Below are positions 1-8,673 of a stretch of 59,608 nucleotides of DNA, one piece after another (the stretch's first letter is position 1; the number at the start of each line of letters is the position of its first letter). Origin of the DNA: Methylomagnum ishizawai (lineage in GTDB: Bacteria; Pseudomonadota; Gammaproteobacteria; Methylococcales; Methylomonadaceae); assembly GCA_945861705.1 (NCBI GenBank), contig CAMAVM010000018.1:1-59608 (forward strand). The letters are read 5' to 3'. A model generated the notes under the pieces. The model was not told where the DNA came from. It worked only from the letters and a program-made list of their open reading frames with translations, and did not search any database. The translations under genes were made by a program, and so were the position numbers.

Positions 1-148
1 CAATGGCAAGAATGGTAAGGCTATCGCCTGCGCCGCTATGCGTAAACTCATTCATCTTAGCTTTGCTATCTTGAAATCAGGCGAACCTTTTGATCCTCTT
101 TTCGCAGTAAAATAAGCCTTGACACTTGGGTTTTAAGACGGTATCTAC
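1..148 (+). mobile_element. 3' end of an IS110-family insertion sequence (left window edge)
   Basis: These 148 bases are the exact reverse complement of the last 148 bases of the window (59461-59608), and the identity stops abruptly at 148. The stretch encodes the C-terminus of an IS110-type transposase and then 33 nt of non-coding DNA, which fits the short non-coding right end of such elements. No terminal inverted repeat is seen, as expected for IS110. The rest of the element lies outside the window. Confidence 0.8.
2..115 (+). pseudogene. IS110-family transposase, C-terminal 37 residues (cut by the window edge)
   Basis: The second forward frame is open from the window edge to a TAA at 113-115. 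It reads through AAMRKLIHLSFAILKSGEPF, the conserved C-terminal stretch of IS110 transposases (the MRKLLH...LKSGKPFDP region of the family). IS110 enzymes are DEDD recombinases guided by a bridge RNA; the catalytic parts are not in the window. Whether the full gene is intact outside cannot be judged. The same C-terminus is encoded in the opposite direction at 59494-59607. Confidence 0.75.
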
Positions 149-158
149 ATAAATTCAA

Positions 159-329
159 TTACCAAAGCCTTTCAATCCCATAAGCTGAAAGCTGTCCGTC
201 TGAACTCAACAAAGGAATCTGGGCGACCATTGCTTGTGCCACCAGCAGTCGGTCAAACGGGTCTTTGTGGTACCAAGGCAAATCTTGCAAGGCCAGGGTA
301 TGATTCAAGGATATCGGCAATTCAGAGCC
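159..329 (-). pseudogene. PIN-domain (VapC-like) toxin, C-terminal remnant
   Basis: The minus frame encodes about 55 residues typical of the last third of VapC/PIN ribonucleases: a LPWYHKDPFDRLLVAQA motif, in which the DPFDR aspartates belong to the acidic catalytic set, then a stretch ending near the family C-terminus. Full-length PIN toxins have about 130 residues. The upstream part is replaced at 330 by a MITE-like repeat, and the next sequence beyond that repeat (from 500) is the end of another gene, so the N-terminal two thirds are gone. No antitoxin gene is left nearby. It is almost certainly non-functional. Confidence 0.7.
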
Positions 330-494
330 GTAGGGCGGATTAGACGCGCAACCCACTGGAATTAAATAGATGTAAAGGTTATCCGCGCGTCGTAATCCGC
401 CATATCGCCGTTACCCTATTCGGCGGGTTACGCCGCGCATGAACACTGACAATTGCTTTGGCAATAGTGCGTTTGCGCGGCTAACCCGCCCTAC
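330..494. repeat. MITE-like element with terminal inverted repeats
   Basis: The outer ends are GTAGGGCGGATTAG (330-343) and CTAACCCGCCCTAC (481-494), inverted with one mismatch. A second inverted pair inside (GGCGGATTAGACGCGC near 334 and GCGCGTCGTAATCCGCC near 385) suggests two nested or adjacent copies. No ORF of note is inside apart from the chance 5' extension of the PIN remnant. A related half copy ending in CGCCCTAC lies at 55383-55412. Non-autonomous mobile repeat by inference. Confidence 0.65.
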
Positions 495-499
495 AAAAC

Positions 500-1435
500 T
501 TACTTTTCACCCAATAACTGCGTAATTTTAATCGCCGTTTCCAACGCCCTACGTCCCGCTTCCCCAGAAACCAGGGGATTATCGCCCGTTTGGATGCAGT
601 TGATGAAATGCCTGATTTCATCCAGCAAGGCATCGCCGCTTTCAAATACGGATTCTTCGGTGACGATCTCGGGAATGCCGGGGAACATTTCTTTTGTGCC
701 GGTTTTATGTTTGGTCAACACGCGGTTCTGGAAATCCACTGACACATAAGAACTTGGCCTGAACATCCGCATTTTGCGTTCCATTTTCATGCTGATCCGG
801 CTGGCGGTGACATTGGCGACGCAGCCGTTGGCGAACAATAACCGCGCATTAGCAATGTCCGTGCCTTGCGTCAGGACGGCCGTGCCGCTGGCATCAATGC
901 GTTCCAGTTCCGAATCCACCAAAGCCAAGATGATATCAATATCATGGATCATCAAGTCCAGTACAACGCTGACATCGTTGGCACGGGGATTAAAGGGCGA
1001 CAGGCGGTGGGATTCGATAAACAACGGTTTTTCGTCCTTTTCTAAGCCCAAAACGGCTGGATTAAACCGTTCTAGGTGTCCAACCTGCAAAACCAGATTT
1101 TTTTCTTTGGCAATAGCAATCAGGTCATCCGCTTCGGCAACCGTCACTGTTATCGGTTTTTCGACCAACACATGCGCCCCCGCAGCCAGAAAGTCCTTGG
1201 CAACGGCATGATGGTAAGTAGTTGGAACGACGATGCTAACTGCATCCACTTCTCCCAGAATCTGCTTATAGTCTGTATAGGCCTTTGCGCCGTTAGTAGC
1301 AGCTACGCTAATAGCGACGGCTTCATCGACATCAACGACGGCAACTAGCTCACAATCTGGCAATGAGGCATATTTCTGGGCGTGAAATTTGCCCAGATAA
1401 CCTGCACCAATGACAGCACATTTTAATTTTTTCAT
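500..1435 (-). CDS. Gfo/Idh/MocA-family NAD(P)-dependent oxidoreductase (GnnA-like?)
   Basis: A 311-residue cytoplasmic dehydrogenase. The N-terminal Rossmann fold shows CAVIGAGYLGKFHA (residues 5-18), and the family's EKP motif, with the conserved lysine, is in HVLVEKPITVT (about residue 90). The C-terminal alpha/beta substrate domain includes GHLERFNP and a HDIDI stretch carrying the usual catalytic-region histidine. The start ATG at 1435 puts the Rossmann motif at the usual distance from the N-terminus; an upstream in-frame TTG at 1459 is possible but not needed. Sugar or nucleotide-sugar substrates are typical. It resembles UDP-GlcNAc 3-dehydrogenases of lipid A modification, but no GnnB or lpx gene is adjacent, so the substrate is open. 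Confidence 0.8.
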   Translation of the reverse strand: MKKLKCAVIGAGYLGKFHAQKYASLPDCELVAVVDVDEAVAISVAATNGAKAYTDYKQILGEVDAVSIVVPTTYHHAVAKDFLAAGAHVLVEKPITVTVAEADDLIAIAKEKNLVLQVGHLERFNPAVLGLEKDEKPLFIESHRLSPFNPRANDVSVVLDLMIHDIDIILALVDSELERIDASGTAVLTQGTDIANARLLFANGCVANVTASRISMKMERKMRMFRPSSYVSVDFQNRVLTKHKTGTKEMFPGIPEIVTEESVFESGDALLDEIRHFINCIQTGDNPLVSGEAGRRALETAIKITQLLGEK

Positions 1436-1551
1436 AGGATTTAGGTATCCACAAGACAACCTGCGTTAGTGCGGCAGTCTTGGTAAGATTAACTCGGAAG
1501 GATTAGCAGGTATTGTAATACAGCAGAACACGTTCAGAAACCTTGGCACGG

Positions 1552-4365
1552 CTATTCCATCGCCTTGGGTTTACCTATGTGATAACCCTGTGCGTAATCT
1601 ATGCCTAACTCCCTGAGAATAGTCAAAATATCTTCACTCTCCACGAACTCAGCAACTGTTTTTTTACCAAATGCTTGAGCCAATTCGATTAACGCTTTAA
1701 CAAAAACGCGGTCATCATTGTTTTTGTCGAGATGTCGGATGAGGGAGCCGTCGATTTTTACGTAATCAACCGGTGCATTTTTTAAATAATGTAGCGAAGG
1801 ATATTCAACCCCAAAATCATTCAGCGCGAGTACGCAACCCAGCCCTCTAATTTGGTTAATCAACACATTCGTTGATTGATAATTGGAAACGGCGGCAGTA
1901 TCCGTTATTTCAAAAATGATTCGTTTTTGATCAACATCTGGGTTACTGAATAGCACAGCAAAATCTTCAAAAATAGTTGGATCATCGAATGAACGTTTGG
2001 ATATGTTTACGCTGAGTTTATATTCCTTACCTTGCCGATTAAACTCAAGATGCTGCTCTACGGCTTTTTTTAATACGATCCGGTCAATTTTGCTAATTAA
2101 ACCCAATTCTTCCGCCCGAAACACAAAATCCGATGGCATTAGCATCGGGCCATCATCTTGTTGCAACCGAATCAGGCATTCATAGTGGCTGATTTTGTTG
2201 GATTTTATATTCAGTATAGGTTGATAAAACAACACAAACTTATCATTGGCAATGGCATCATCTAAAATGGTGCGCCAGCGTACGGTCTGGTTTGCCTTGC
2301 TTCGATAATCGTATTCTGGATTGAACAAATGGTGCTGCCCTCGACCTAATTCTTTAGCTTGATACATAGCTAAATCAGCATTTGCCATCAACTCATTAAC
2401 CGTCGCACCGTGTAATGGAAATACCGCCACACCGATACTGGCACTGGCCGCATAAGTTTTCCCGCTACTGTTAAAAGTCTGCGCTTTTAGCACGGTATTG
2501 ATTTTTTTGGCAATATGCTCCACGCCCACCATATCGGCACTAGGCATTAGCAAAGCAAACTCGTCGCCACCTACTCGGCACAATAAATCTGTGGAACGAA
2601 TGGTTTCCTTCAAGGCATTGGCGACCATCTTAAGAAAGCTATCGCCTGCATCATGACCACTGGTGTCATTAATTTCTTTAAATCGATCCAAATCCAGATA
2701 AAACAGAGCAAGCTGATAACCGTAACGTTCGGCAGAGGCTAATTTTGGGGCGAATTCCTCATGAAATTTCCGCCGATTACCTAAACCCGTCAGATAATCG
2801 TAATACGCCATCCTGATATTTCGGGCTTCTGCGATTTTGCGTTCGCTAATATCCATGCCCAAAGTCAATATGACCATTTCGTCACCATGTTCTTTGGATG
2901 GCATTAACTTGTGCAGCCAGGAAATGTCCCGAAGCTTTCCTGCCTCAGTCAATAACAACCCATCCAATTGAACTTGGTCGCCGTATTCGCCAGACCGTAA
3001 ACGATTTAATTTGCTCAGGTGTTCCTGATCGGATTCTGGTAGAAAAATATCGAATACTTTCCCGATAATGGTGCTGCTCTCGGTTTCCAGACCATCAACG
3101 CCGGCATGATTTATCGTTAAAATAATCCCGTTAAGCTTTTGGATGATGATAATGATGGGAGCCAGCTCAACCAACTGTCGGATAAAATCACGTTCTTTCG
3201 CTAACTCCTGGCTTTTCTCCAATATATTAAAGGTATGACCGCGCATTTCCTGCTCAAAATGTTCAAGCTGGGCGGCCAAGTTTAAGGCCGTAAAACTGAG
3301 CTTATCCAGTTCGTCATAACCCAAATTAGTGCTGTTTTTTACGACTATTTGCTTCCTGAATTGACTAAAGTGGTTCTTTGATAATAGCGGCAACGCCCTA
3401 GAAAGCCGCGAAATACGCCGTAAGGCAATATGCAAGGCCAGCAAAATCAACAACAATGAAGCCAATAAGCCTATAAAACCATATAACCAGACCCGTTTAA
3501 GATCGCTACTAAGGTGCTTAAGATCGGCTGTTATGTCGTCTACGAAGAGAAAATACGGCGGTGCTTTGCTTGCCTCCGCTTGCTGTATGGGTAGCACCCG
3601 CACTTCATACACCGAGTTATTGAATTCTATTCTTTTGCTGCCATTAAAAAAGGCATCAATGCTGTGGTGTTTGGAAATAAACTCGAAAATAGGTTGGTTT
3701 TTTTCCGGTTGGGTCATGCCCGACAATTTATATTTCCATCGACTTCCCTGAGAAATTTCAGCTTTATTATCAGCGATTAAGATACCGATATCCGAACGCG
3801 TTGCTGCGTTATATTTAATAATGACATCAGAAAAAGGTCGAATCACGCTGATGCCACCGGAAATATCTGCCTTTCCCATCACCGGAATAATCACCTGCTG
3901 AAAACAGTTGTCTGGGCAAAAAATCTGATGTTCCGGCAATTCATTTTTCAGAACACGTTGCACAGTGGCATCTGAATCAATCAACTGGTCACCCCAGGAC
4001 TTAATCCGTGTGCCTTGCTTATCAAACAAGACGATATTTTCCATATCCCAGATTAATTGCCAACGCGACCAGTTTTCATCCATTGATGAAACACCACGAT
4101 TCTGCTCTTTTGAACTATGTGATGAGGGATTATTGACGACCGAAATCAGTTCTGCAAATTGTTCTAGTACCGAAAACGAATCTTTTGTTAAGGTTTCTGC
4201 AATGTTGATATGGCTGTTTTGGATATTTTTTCGATCATTTTCAAAATTATCCTGAGCATTCAAATATGAAACAAACGCAAATACTGTTTGCAAAACCAGA
4301 AATACAATGCCAAACAGGATAGCTAATTTCCATCGTAAACTGAAAAATAGGCTATTTTTTCCCAT
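1552..4365 (-). CDS. Membrane sensor with PAS, GGDEF and degenerate EAL domains
   Basis: About 937 residues. A first membrane helix (about 10-32) is followed by a periplasmic sensing region of roughly 255 residues, a second helix (about 290-313), a linker, a PAS domain (about 400-510), a GGDEF domain with intact RVGGDEFALLMP (about 595-605), and an EAL-type domain (about 690-930). The diguanylate cyclase signature is complete. In the EAL domain the signature reads ECLIRL and the usual DDFG metal motif reads NDFG, so c-di-GMP hydrolysis is doubtful. The ATG at 4365 lies 5 nt after the stop of the porin gene; the ORF could run upstream but would overlap that gene. It is the last gene of a PstS-like/porin/GGDEF operon. 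Confidence 0.9.
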   Translation of the reverse strand: MGKNSLFFSLRWKLAILFGIVFLVLQTVFAFVSYLNAQDNFENDRKNIQNSHINIAETLTKDSFSVLEQFAELISVVNNPSSHSSKEQNRGVSSMDENWSRWQLIWDMENIVLFDKQGTRIKSWGDQLIDSDATVQRVLKNELPEHQIFCPDNCFQQVIIPVMGKADISGGISVIRPFSDVIIKYNAATRSDIGILIADNKAEISQGSRWKYKLSGMTQPEKNQPIFEFISKHHSIDAFFNGSKRIEFNNSVYEVRVLPIQQAEASKAPPYFLFVDDITADLKHLSSDLKRVWLYGFIGLLASLLLILLALHIALRRISRLSRALPLLSKNHFSQFRKQIVVKNSTNLGYDELDKLSFTALNLAAQLEHFEQEMRGHTFNILEKSQELAKERDFIRQLVELAPIIIIIQKLNGIILTINHAGVDGLETESSTIIGKVFDIFLPESDQEHLSKLNRLRSGEYGDQVQLDGLLLTEAGKLRDISWLHKLMPSKEHGDEMVILTLGMDISERKIAEARNIRMAYYDYLTGLGNRRKFHEEFAPKLASAERYGYQLALFYLDLDRFKEINDTSGHDAGDSFLKMVANALKETIRSTDLLCRVGGDEFALLMPSADMVGVEHIAKKINTVLKAQTFNSSGKTYAASASIGVAVFPLHGATVNELMANADLAMYQAKELGRGQHHLFNPEYDYRSKANQTVRWRTILDDAIANDKFVLFYQPILNIKSNKISHYECLIRLQQDDGPMLMPSDFVFRAEELGLISKIDRIVLKKAVEQHLEFNRQGKEYKLSVNISKRSFDDPTIFEDFAVLFSNPDVDQKRIIFEITDTAAVSNYQSTNVLINQIRGLGCVLALNDFGVEYPSLHYLKNAPVDYVKIDGSLIRHLDKNNDDRVFVKALIELAQAFGKKTVAEFVESEDILTILRELGIDYAQGYHIGKPKAME

Positions 4366-4370
4366 CTTAG

Positions 4371-5576
4371 CTAAAACTTGAAGGACAATTGCAAACCATA
4401 CAGATTCCAATCCTGCTTGGTTTTATTGGGATCGGGATTATCTGCCTGAGGTAACCAAGCAGTGCCATGTACCCGCGTATAATCAGCCCTTACCATCCAG
4501 GATGGCGTGATGTCCCAGCGTAAACCAAATACCCAATCTGATGCAAAGGCGGTATGCCTTTGGAAACCCAGTAATGCCGCAGTGTCGCCGTTTCTATCCG
4601 TTATATCCATTGAAATCGTATCAAAGCGTACCGTGGCTTGTAGCTCCGGTAAAATACGGTAGCTACCCTCGACATACCAACTTTCTGAAACAAATTTGCC
4701 ACCGCCCTGGGACGCAAATCGTCCGAAGGTATTCCAACGGTATTCGTACTCGCCCGTTAAGGTAATTTTTTCGCCATTATATTGGGCAGAAAACAATAAA
4801 GGCTGTATATGGGTACGATTTTGGGGAATGTCTTTTTCACTTAATGCGGGATTAAAGTCGAATGTCAGATCCATATAACTGACTGCAAACACATATTCAC
4901 CACCATTTATCTCATAATTCAGTTGGGTGGCGATGGCGGGTTTCGTGTCAAAAGTGCCTTGTGCCGCTTGTTTAGCCAGAACCACGGCTTTAATTTCATT
5001 CAAATCATTAGATGGCTTGCCAACATTAAACTTGAAATTAAAATCGCCAAAATCGGTGCGTTGTTCCGCATAAAATGAGCCACCATCTGCTGAAATCAAT
5101 AGCGATCTTGAGCGATCAAAATAAATACCTTGGGGTAGTAAGATGGTTGGATGGGTAAAGGCCACATCTCGCGTTTCATTATATAAACCAAACGGTATTT
5201 TGATACGCCCACCACGAAGACCCAGCTTGCCACTATCATGTTCTAACAGCGTTAAATCGGCCAAACCATAATCCAGCCTTACACTACCACTATCGACAGC
5301 ACCTGCCCGTCGATAAAGCCCTTGTGCTGCAAAACGCAATCTATCCCAAGGTTGATAGCTCAGGTTAAGACCAATTTCAGTTAAGCCCGGGCTAATCCCA
5401 TCATCACTTTGCCCATAGACATTATTATCAGAAGAATGAAAAAAGCCTTGGGTTAAAAAGCCGTGAATTTGGACTTCATCGGGTAGCAACGTGGATTCTG
5501 CCACAACGCTTGTGCTGTAATAAATGATAAACAAACAAGCTGTCAACAATTGCCCGACTCGGCTAATCCGCTTCAA
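4371..5576 (-). CDS. Outer-membrane porin-like beta-barrel protein of a signalling operon
   Basis: A secreted protein of about 400 residues. A signal peptide (hydrophobic LLTACLFIIYYSTSVVA) precedes a run of alternating-hydrophobicity strands, and the chain ends in LQLSFKF, with the terminal phenylalanine typical of BAM-assembled barrels. The ORF extends to an ATG at 5678, but that places the signal peptide 35 residues inside and overlaps the upstream gene by 32 nt. The TTG at 5576 has a GAGG sequence 8 nt upstream and gives a normal signal peptide, so I prefer it. It lies between a PstS-like gene and the GGDEF gene. The ligand is unknown. Confidence 0.75.
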   Translation of the reverse strand: MKRISRVGQLLTACLFIIYYSTSVVAESTLLPDEVQIHGFLTQGFFHSSDNNVYGQSDDGISPGLTEIGLNLSYQPWDRLRFAAQGLYRRAGAVDSGSVRLDYGLADLTLLEHDSGKLGLRGGRIKIPFGLYNETRDVAFTHPTILLPQGIYFDRSRSLLISADGGSFYAEQRTDFGDFNFKFNVGKPSNDLNEIKAVVLAKQAAQGTFDTKPAIATQLNYEINGGEYVFAVSYMDLTFDFNPALSEKDIPQNRTHIQPLLFSAQYNGEKITLTGEYEYRWNTFGRFASQGGGKFVSESWYVEGSYRILPELQATVRFDTISMDITDRNGDTAALLGFQRHTAFASDWVFGLRWDITPSWMVRADYTRVHGTAWLPQADNPDPNKTKQDWNLYGLQLSFKF

Positions 5577-5646
5577 AAATTTTGCCTCGCCTTCACAACG
5601 AACATGCACAGGCGTACCCAGAAGATAAAGCCCGAAAAAAGACGGC

Positions 5647-6090
5647 TTATTGATAGTCAAATGAGCGAATGTTTTCATTGTCTGGTTTGCTATTTATATA
5701 GCCAATGGAATCAGGTGTAGTTGCGATTTTTTCAATCATCTCCTGTTCGGATTCAAGCTCAATCGGTGCAGCTCCTGTGCCAGAATATGTCATTCTGTCC
5801 CAAACCTTTCTTACATGATAAATCAACATGTTAAGGTTATTTTTGACAAAATCTTTATGAAGCGGGTTGCTATCAGGCAGTGTATAAACCTTAATTTGCC
5901 TGTTATTTGACCAACGTCTTTTTTGCATGGTGAAGATAGCGCTGATGTCCGCTTTGGAATACCCCGAAGTGGACACTGATTTGTTGACGACTACCTCTGT
6001 GGCTGTGGCAACGGGAGAAAAAGCAGCAAAAATAACAACAATCGCAAGAATAGTGCCAAAAGTCGGCTTGTCATACCCCAGCTTCTGCAA
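5647..6090 (-). CDS. PstS-like periplasmic phosphate-binding-domain protein (short)
   Basis: 147 residues with an N-terminal signal sequence (hydrophobic FGTILAIVVIFAAFSPVATA, cleavage probably after ATA). The body resembles the short PstS-like proteins that carry a SxxGYSKADISAIFTMQKRRW stretch and end in a DSIGYI motif. It is about half the size of a transport-type PstS and has no ABC permease or ATPase beside it, so a sensory or ligand-presenting role is more likely than transport (inference). The start is a TTG at 6090 with GGGGA upstream; no in-frame ATG precedes the signal peptide. It is the first gene of the operon with the porin and the GGDEF sensor. Confidence 0.75.
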   Translation of the reverse strand: MQKLGYDKPTFGTILAIVVIFAAFSPVATATEVVVNKSVSTSGYSKADISAIFTMQKRRWSNNRQIKVYTLPDSNPLHKDFVKNNLNMLIYHVRKVWDRMTYSGTGAAPIELESEQEMIEKIATTPDSIGYINSKPDNENIRSFDYQ

Positions 6091-6130
6091 TTTGAAGTCC
6101 CCAAGTTAGTTTCTAACGTCGTCTGTCGTT

Positions 6131-6160
6131 ATCATAATCAACGTTACTGATTATAGTCAA
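6131..6160 (-). promoter_or_regulatory. Predicted sigma-70 promoter of the PstS-like/porin/GGDEF operon
   Basis: On the minus strand, TTGACT (6160-6155) and TATGAT (6136-6131) are spaced by 18 nt. The predicted start of transcription is near 6124, giving a leader of about 34 nt before the TTG codon at 6090. Confidence 0.5.
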
Positions 6161-6315
6161 CATTATAAAACTTGCTTAGTAACTTGTTTTTTCGAGCAAT
6201 GTTGGCTTTATGGCTGGGTATTTAATCTAAAATGCACGTTTAGCTTCGCTTAAACTGAATTTTTAAGCCTTTCGGGTATGCAAATAGACTGGGTATAACT
6301 TTTTTTATCAACAGC

Positions 6316-7935
6316 TTACGAACTACACGACAACATCGAACAACCCGCCCGCTGCCGCGCCCAATCCGGTCGTTTGGCAGCATATTGTGCTTTTTCTGGC
6401 TGTTCATCGTAGGGATGGCGCAGTAGTTCCAGCAATTCCGCAATCAAGGCAAAGTCACCCTGCTCCGCTTTATCTATGGCAATTTGCGCCATGTAGTTAC
6501 GTAACACATATTTGGGATTAACCCGATTCATACGTTCACGCCGAATTTCGTGGGGAATACCATCCTGAATTAAGTGCTGATTATAGCGTTTTAGCCAAGC
6601 AAGCAAGCACGAGATATATTCTGGCGTAAGCTGTTCTGGCAGGTAATAAGCTTCTGTAAGCGGTGCTATAAGCTCTTCAATATTGCTGTTTTCGAGCGTA
6701 TCTTTACCTAAATCGACCTCGGCAAGTTGACGAAAAAATAGCGTCATATCGGTTTCAACCATTTGCAGCACAGCCAGTAGCTCGGCAAATAAGGCATCAT
6801 CTTGGTCTGAATCAAACCGACTTAAGCCTAGTTTCTTGCACATCATAAGCTGCCATTGCTCGCCAAATACCTGTGTGAACACGTTCAAAGCTTGCTGCAA
6901 AGACTCAACTTGCCCAACCAGCGGATAAATGGCATTAGCTAATTGCCCCAAATTCCAAAATGCACAGGCCGGTTGATTGCTAAAGCGATACCGCCGTTCT
7001 GCCTTGTCGGTGGTATTGGGTGTCCAGTCAGGATCGTAGTTTTCCAGCCAGCCATAAGGCCCATAATCAATGGTTAATCCAAGAATTGACATATTGTCCG
7101 TGTTCATCACGCCATGCACAAAGCCGACCCGTTGCCAGTGAACAATCATTTCAGCAGTCGTTCGGCAAACTTCTTCAAACCAGGTGACGTAAACATCAGG
7201 AGAAGGTTTGCCCAGATGCGGGAAGTGGGTATTTATGGTGTAATCTGCCAATTTTTTGAGTACATCCAGATCGCCTCGAGCCGCATGGATTTGAAAACTG
7301 CCAAACCGAATAAACGAAGGTGCAACACGGCAGACTACCGCTCCAGGTTCAGCTTTTGGATTGCCGTTATAGAACATGTCTCTAACTACCTGCTCACCGG
7401 TTGTTACCAAACTCAACGCCCGCGTGGTCGGCACACCTAAATGGAACATAGCCTCGCTACACAGGAATTCCCGCACTGATGAACGCAAAACCGCCAAGCC
7501 ATCAGCCATCCTGGAGTAAGGTGTAAGCCCTGCGCCTTTAAGTTGCAATGCCCAGCGTTGACCTTGTCGATTTATCACATCACCTAAATTAATCGCTCGA
7601 CCATCACCTAATTGCCCCGCCCAATGACCAAACTGATGACCACCGTAGCACATAGCAAACGACTCCATGCCCACAGCCAAGCGATTTCCGGCAAATACTT
7701 GAGAAAAATCATCAGTCTGGCAATCAGATTCTGACAAACCCACTAAAGCGGCGACTTCTTTGGCATGAGCTACCGTTACTGGCTTCGTCACTTTAGTCGG
7801 CAATACATGTGAATAACACGCACCCAATACCTGTCTGGGATAATTGCGGGTTTCCTGGTCAGCAGGTAGCTCGCTAACGAAGCGATTATCGAACGTTAAT
7901 TGATCGAGTGGATTTATTTTAGGTTGAGCATTCAT
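6316..7935 (-). CDS. selO: Protein adenylyltransferase SelO (YdiU)
   Basis: 539 residues, full length for the SelO/YdiU pseudokinase family, which transfers AMP from ATP to Ser, Thr or Tyr of target proteins, many of them redox enzymes. Visible hallmarks: AMCYGGHQFGHWAGQLGDGR (about residues 95-114, nucleotide binding), LQLKGAGLTPYSRMADG, and VHGVMNTDNMSILGLTIDYG with the metal-binding Asn and Asp. The chain ends in SCSS; the cysteine takes the place of the C-terminal selenocysteine of animal homologues and can form a regulatory disulfide. It appears monocistronic, downstream of the queC terminator. Confidence 0.93.
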   Translation of the reverse strand: MNAQPKINPLDQLTFDNRFVSELPADQETRNYPRQVLGACYSHVLPTKVTKPVTVAHAKEVAALVGLSESDCQTDDFSQVFAGNRLAVGMESFAMCYGGHQFGHWAGQLGDGRAINLGDVINRQGQRWALQLKGAGLTPYSRMADGLAVLRSSVREFLCSEAMFHLGVPTTRALSLVTTGEQVVRDMFYNGNPKAEPGAVVCRVAPSFIRFGSFQIHAARGDLDVLKKLADYTINTHFPHLGKPSPDVYVTWFEEVCRTTAEMIVHWQRVGFVHGVMNTDNMSILGLTIDYGPYGWLENYDPDWTPNTTDKAERRYRFSNQPACAFWNLGQLANAIYPLVGQVESLQQALNVFTQVFGEQWQLMMCKKLGLSRFDSDQDDALFAELLAVLQMVETDMTLFFRQLAEVDLGKDTLENSNIEELIAPLTEAYYLPEQLTPEYISCLLAWLKRYNQHLIQDGIPHEIRRERMNRVNPKYVLRNYMAQIAIDKAEQGDFALIAELLELLRHPYDEQPEKAQYAAKRPDWARQRAGCSMLSCSS

Positions 7936-7956
7936 TTTGATTACATTTCACCACGA

Positions 7957-7980
7957 AAAACACCTGATCTCAGGTGTTTT
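7957..7980 (-). terminator. Predicted terminator after queC
   Basis: A near-perfect palindrome (AAAACACCTGA, loop, TCAGGTGTTTT) lies 13 nt beyond the queC stop. On the minus strand the 3' arm runs into a short T-run (GTGTTTTTCG), as in a Rho-independent terminator. It would end the long ruv-tol-que transcript and separate it from selO. Confidence 0.6.
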
Positions 7981-7993
7981 GACCGATTGCGGT

Positions 7994-8668
7994 CTATTGT
8001 TGGTAACGGGTTGGATCTTGCACACCCGATTCGGTAAAGCCTTGCAATCTTAGTCGGCAAGCATCGCAAACTCTACAAGCCCTACCCTGCTCATCGGCAG
8101 AATAGCACGAGACAGTCTGGGCATAATCAACTCCAAGGTTAACACCTAACTTGATAATTTCTGCTTTGCTTAAGTCGATAAGCGGAGTGTGGATGGTGAA
8201 ATGTTCGCCCTCAACCCCTGCTTTGGTGGCAAGGTCAGCAAGTTGTTGGAAAGCTTTGATGAATTCTGGCCTGCAATCGGGATAACCCGAATAATCGACT
8301 GCGTTAACGCCGATGAAAATATCCCTTATTTTTAGCACTTCCGCCCATCCTAAGGCAAAGGCGAGGAATATGGTGTTTCTCGCGGGTACGTAAGTGACTG
8401 GTATGCCATCTTGGAGTTGGTTGGGGACTTGGATGTTATCATCGGTTAGGGCTGAACCGCCGATAGAACCCAACCCAAGTTTGACAATTTTGTGATCTTT
8501 TACTTGATAAGCCTGAGCTATCTCACTAGCAGCCTTGAGTTCTGCGTTATGTCGTTGCCCGTAATCGAAACTGAGGGCGTAGCAATCAAATCCCTGTTGC
8601 TGGGCGAGAGCCAGTACGGTGATGGAATCTAACCCGCCAGATAAGAGGATGATGGCTTTTTTGGACAT
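7994..8668 (-). CDS. queC: 7-cyano-7-deazaguanine synthase QueC
   Basis: 224 residues. QueC converts 7-carboxy-7-deazaguanine to preQ0 with ATP and ammonia in queuosine synthesis. The PP-loop ATP motif [15 protein letters not shown] is at residues 8-22, and the C-terminal zinc-binding cysteines are in [18 protein letters not shown]. The ATG at 8668 directly precedes the usual [11 protein letters not shown] start, so the ten extra upstream residues of the ORF are unlikely. It lies 5 nt after queE; QueF, the next enzyme, is encoded at 48711-49100, and queD is not in the window. Confidence 0.95.
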   Translation of the reverse strand: MSKKAIILLSGGLDSITVLALAQQQGFDCYALSFDYGQRHNAELKAASEIAQAYQVKDHKIVKLGLGSIGGSALTDDNIQVPNQLQDGIPVTYVPARNTIFLAFALGWAEVLKIRDIFIGVNAVDYSGYPDCRPEFIKAFQQLADLATKAGVEGEHFTIHTPLIDLSKAEIIKLGVNLGVDYAQTVSCYSADEQGRACRVCDACRLRLQGFTESGVQDPTRYQQ

Positions 8669-8673
8669 ATAGG

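Noticed and set aside
774-1348. Plus-strand frames opposite the Gfo/Idh/MocA gene (145 and 90 codons)
   Set aside because: Fully inside a well-supported minus-strand gene, with no domain-like sequence.
6240-6443. 67-codon minus-strand frame overlapping the 3' end of selO
   Set aside because: It overlaps the conserved C-terminal coding part of selO in another frame, and its sequence is not protein-like beyond that.
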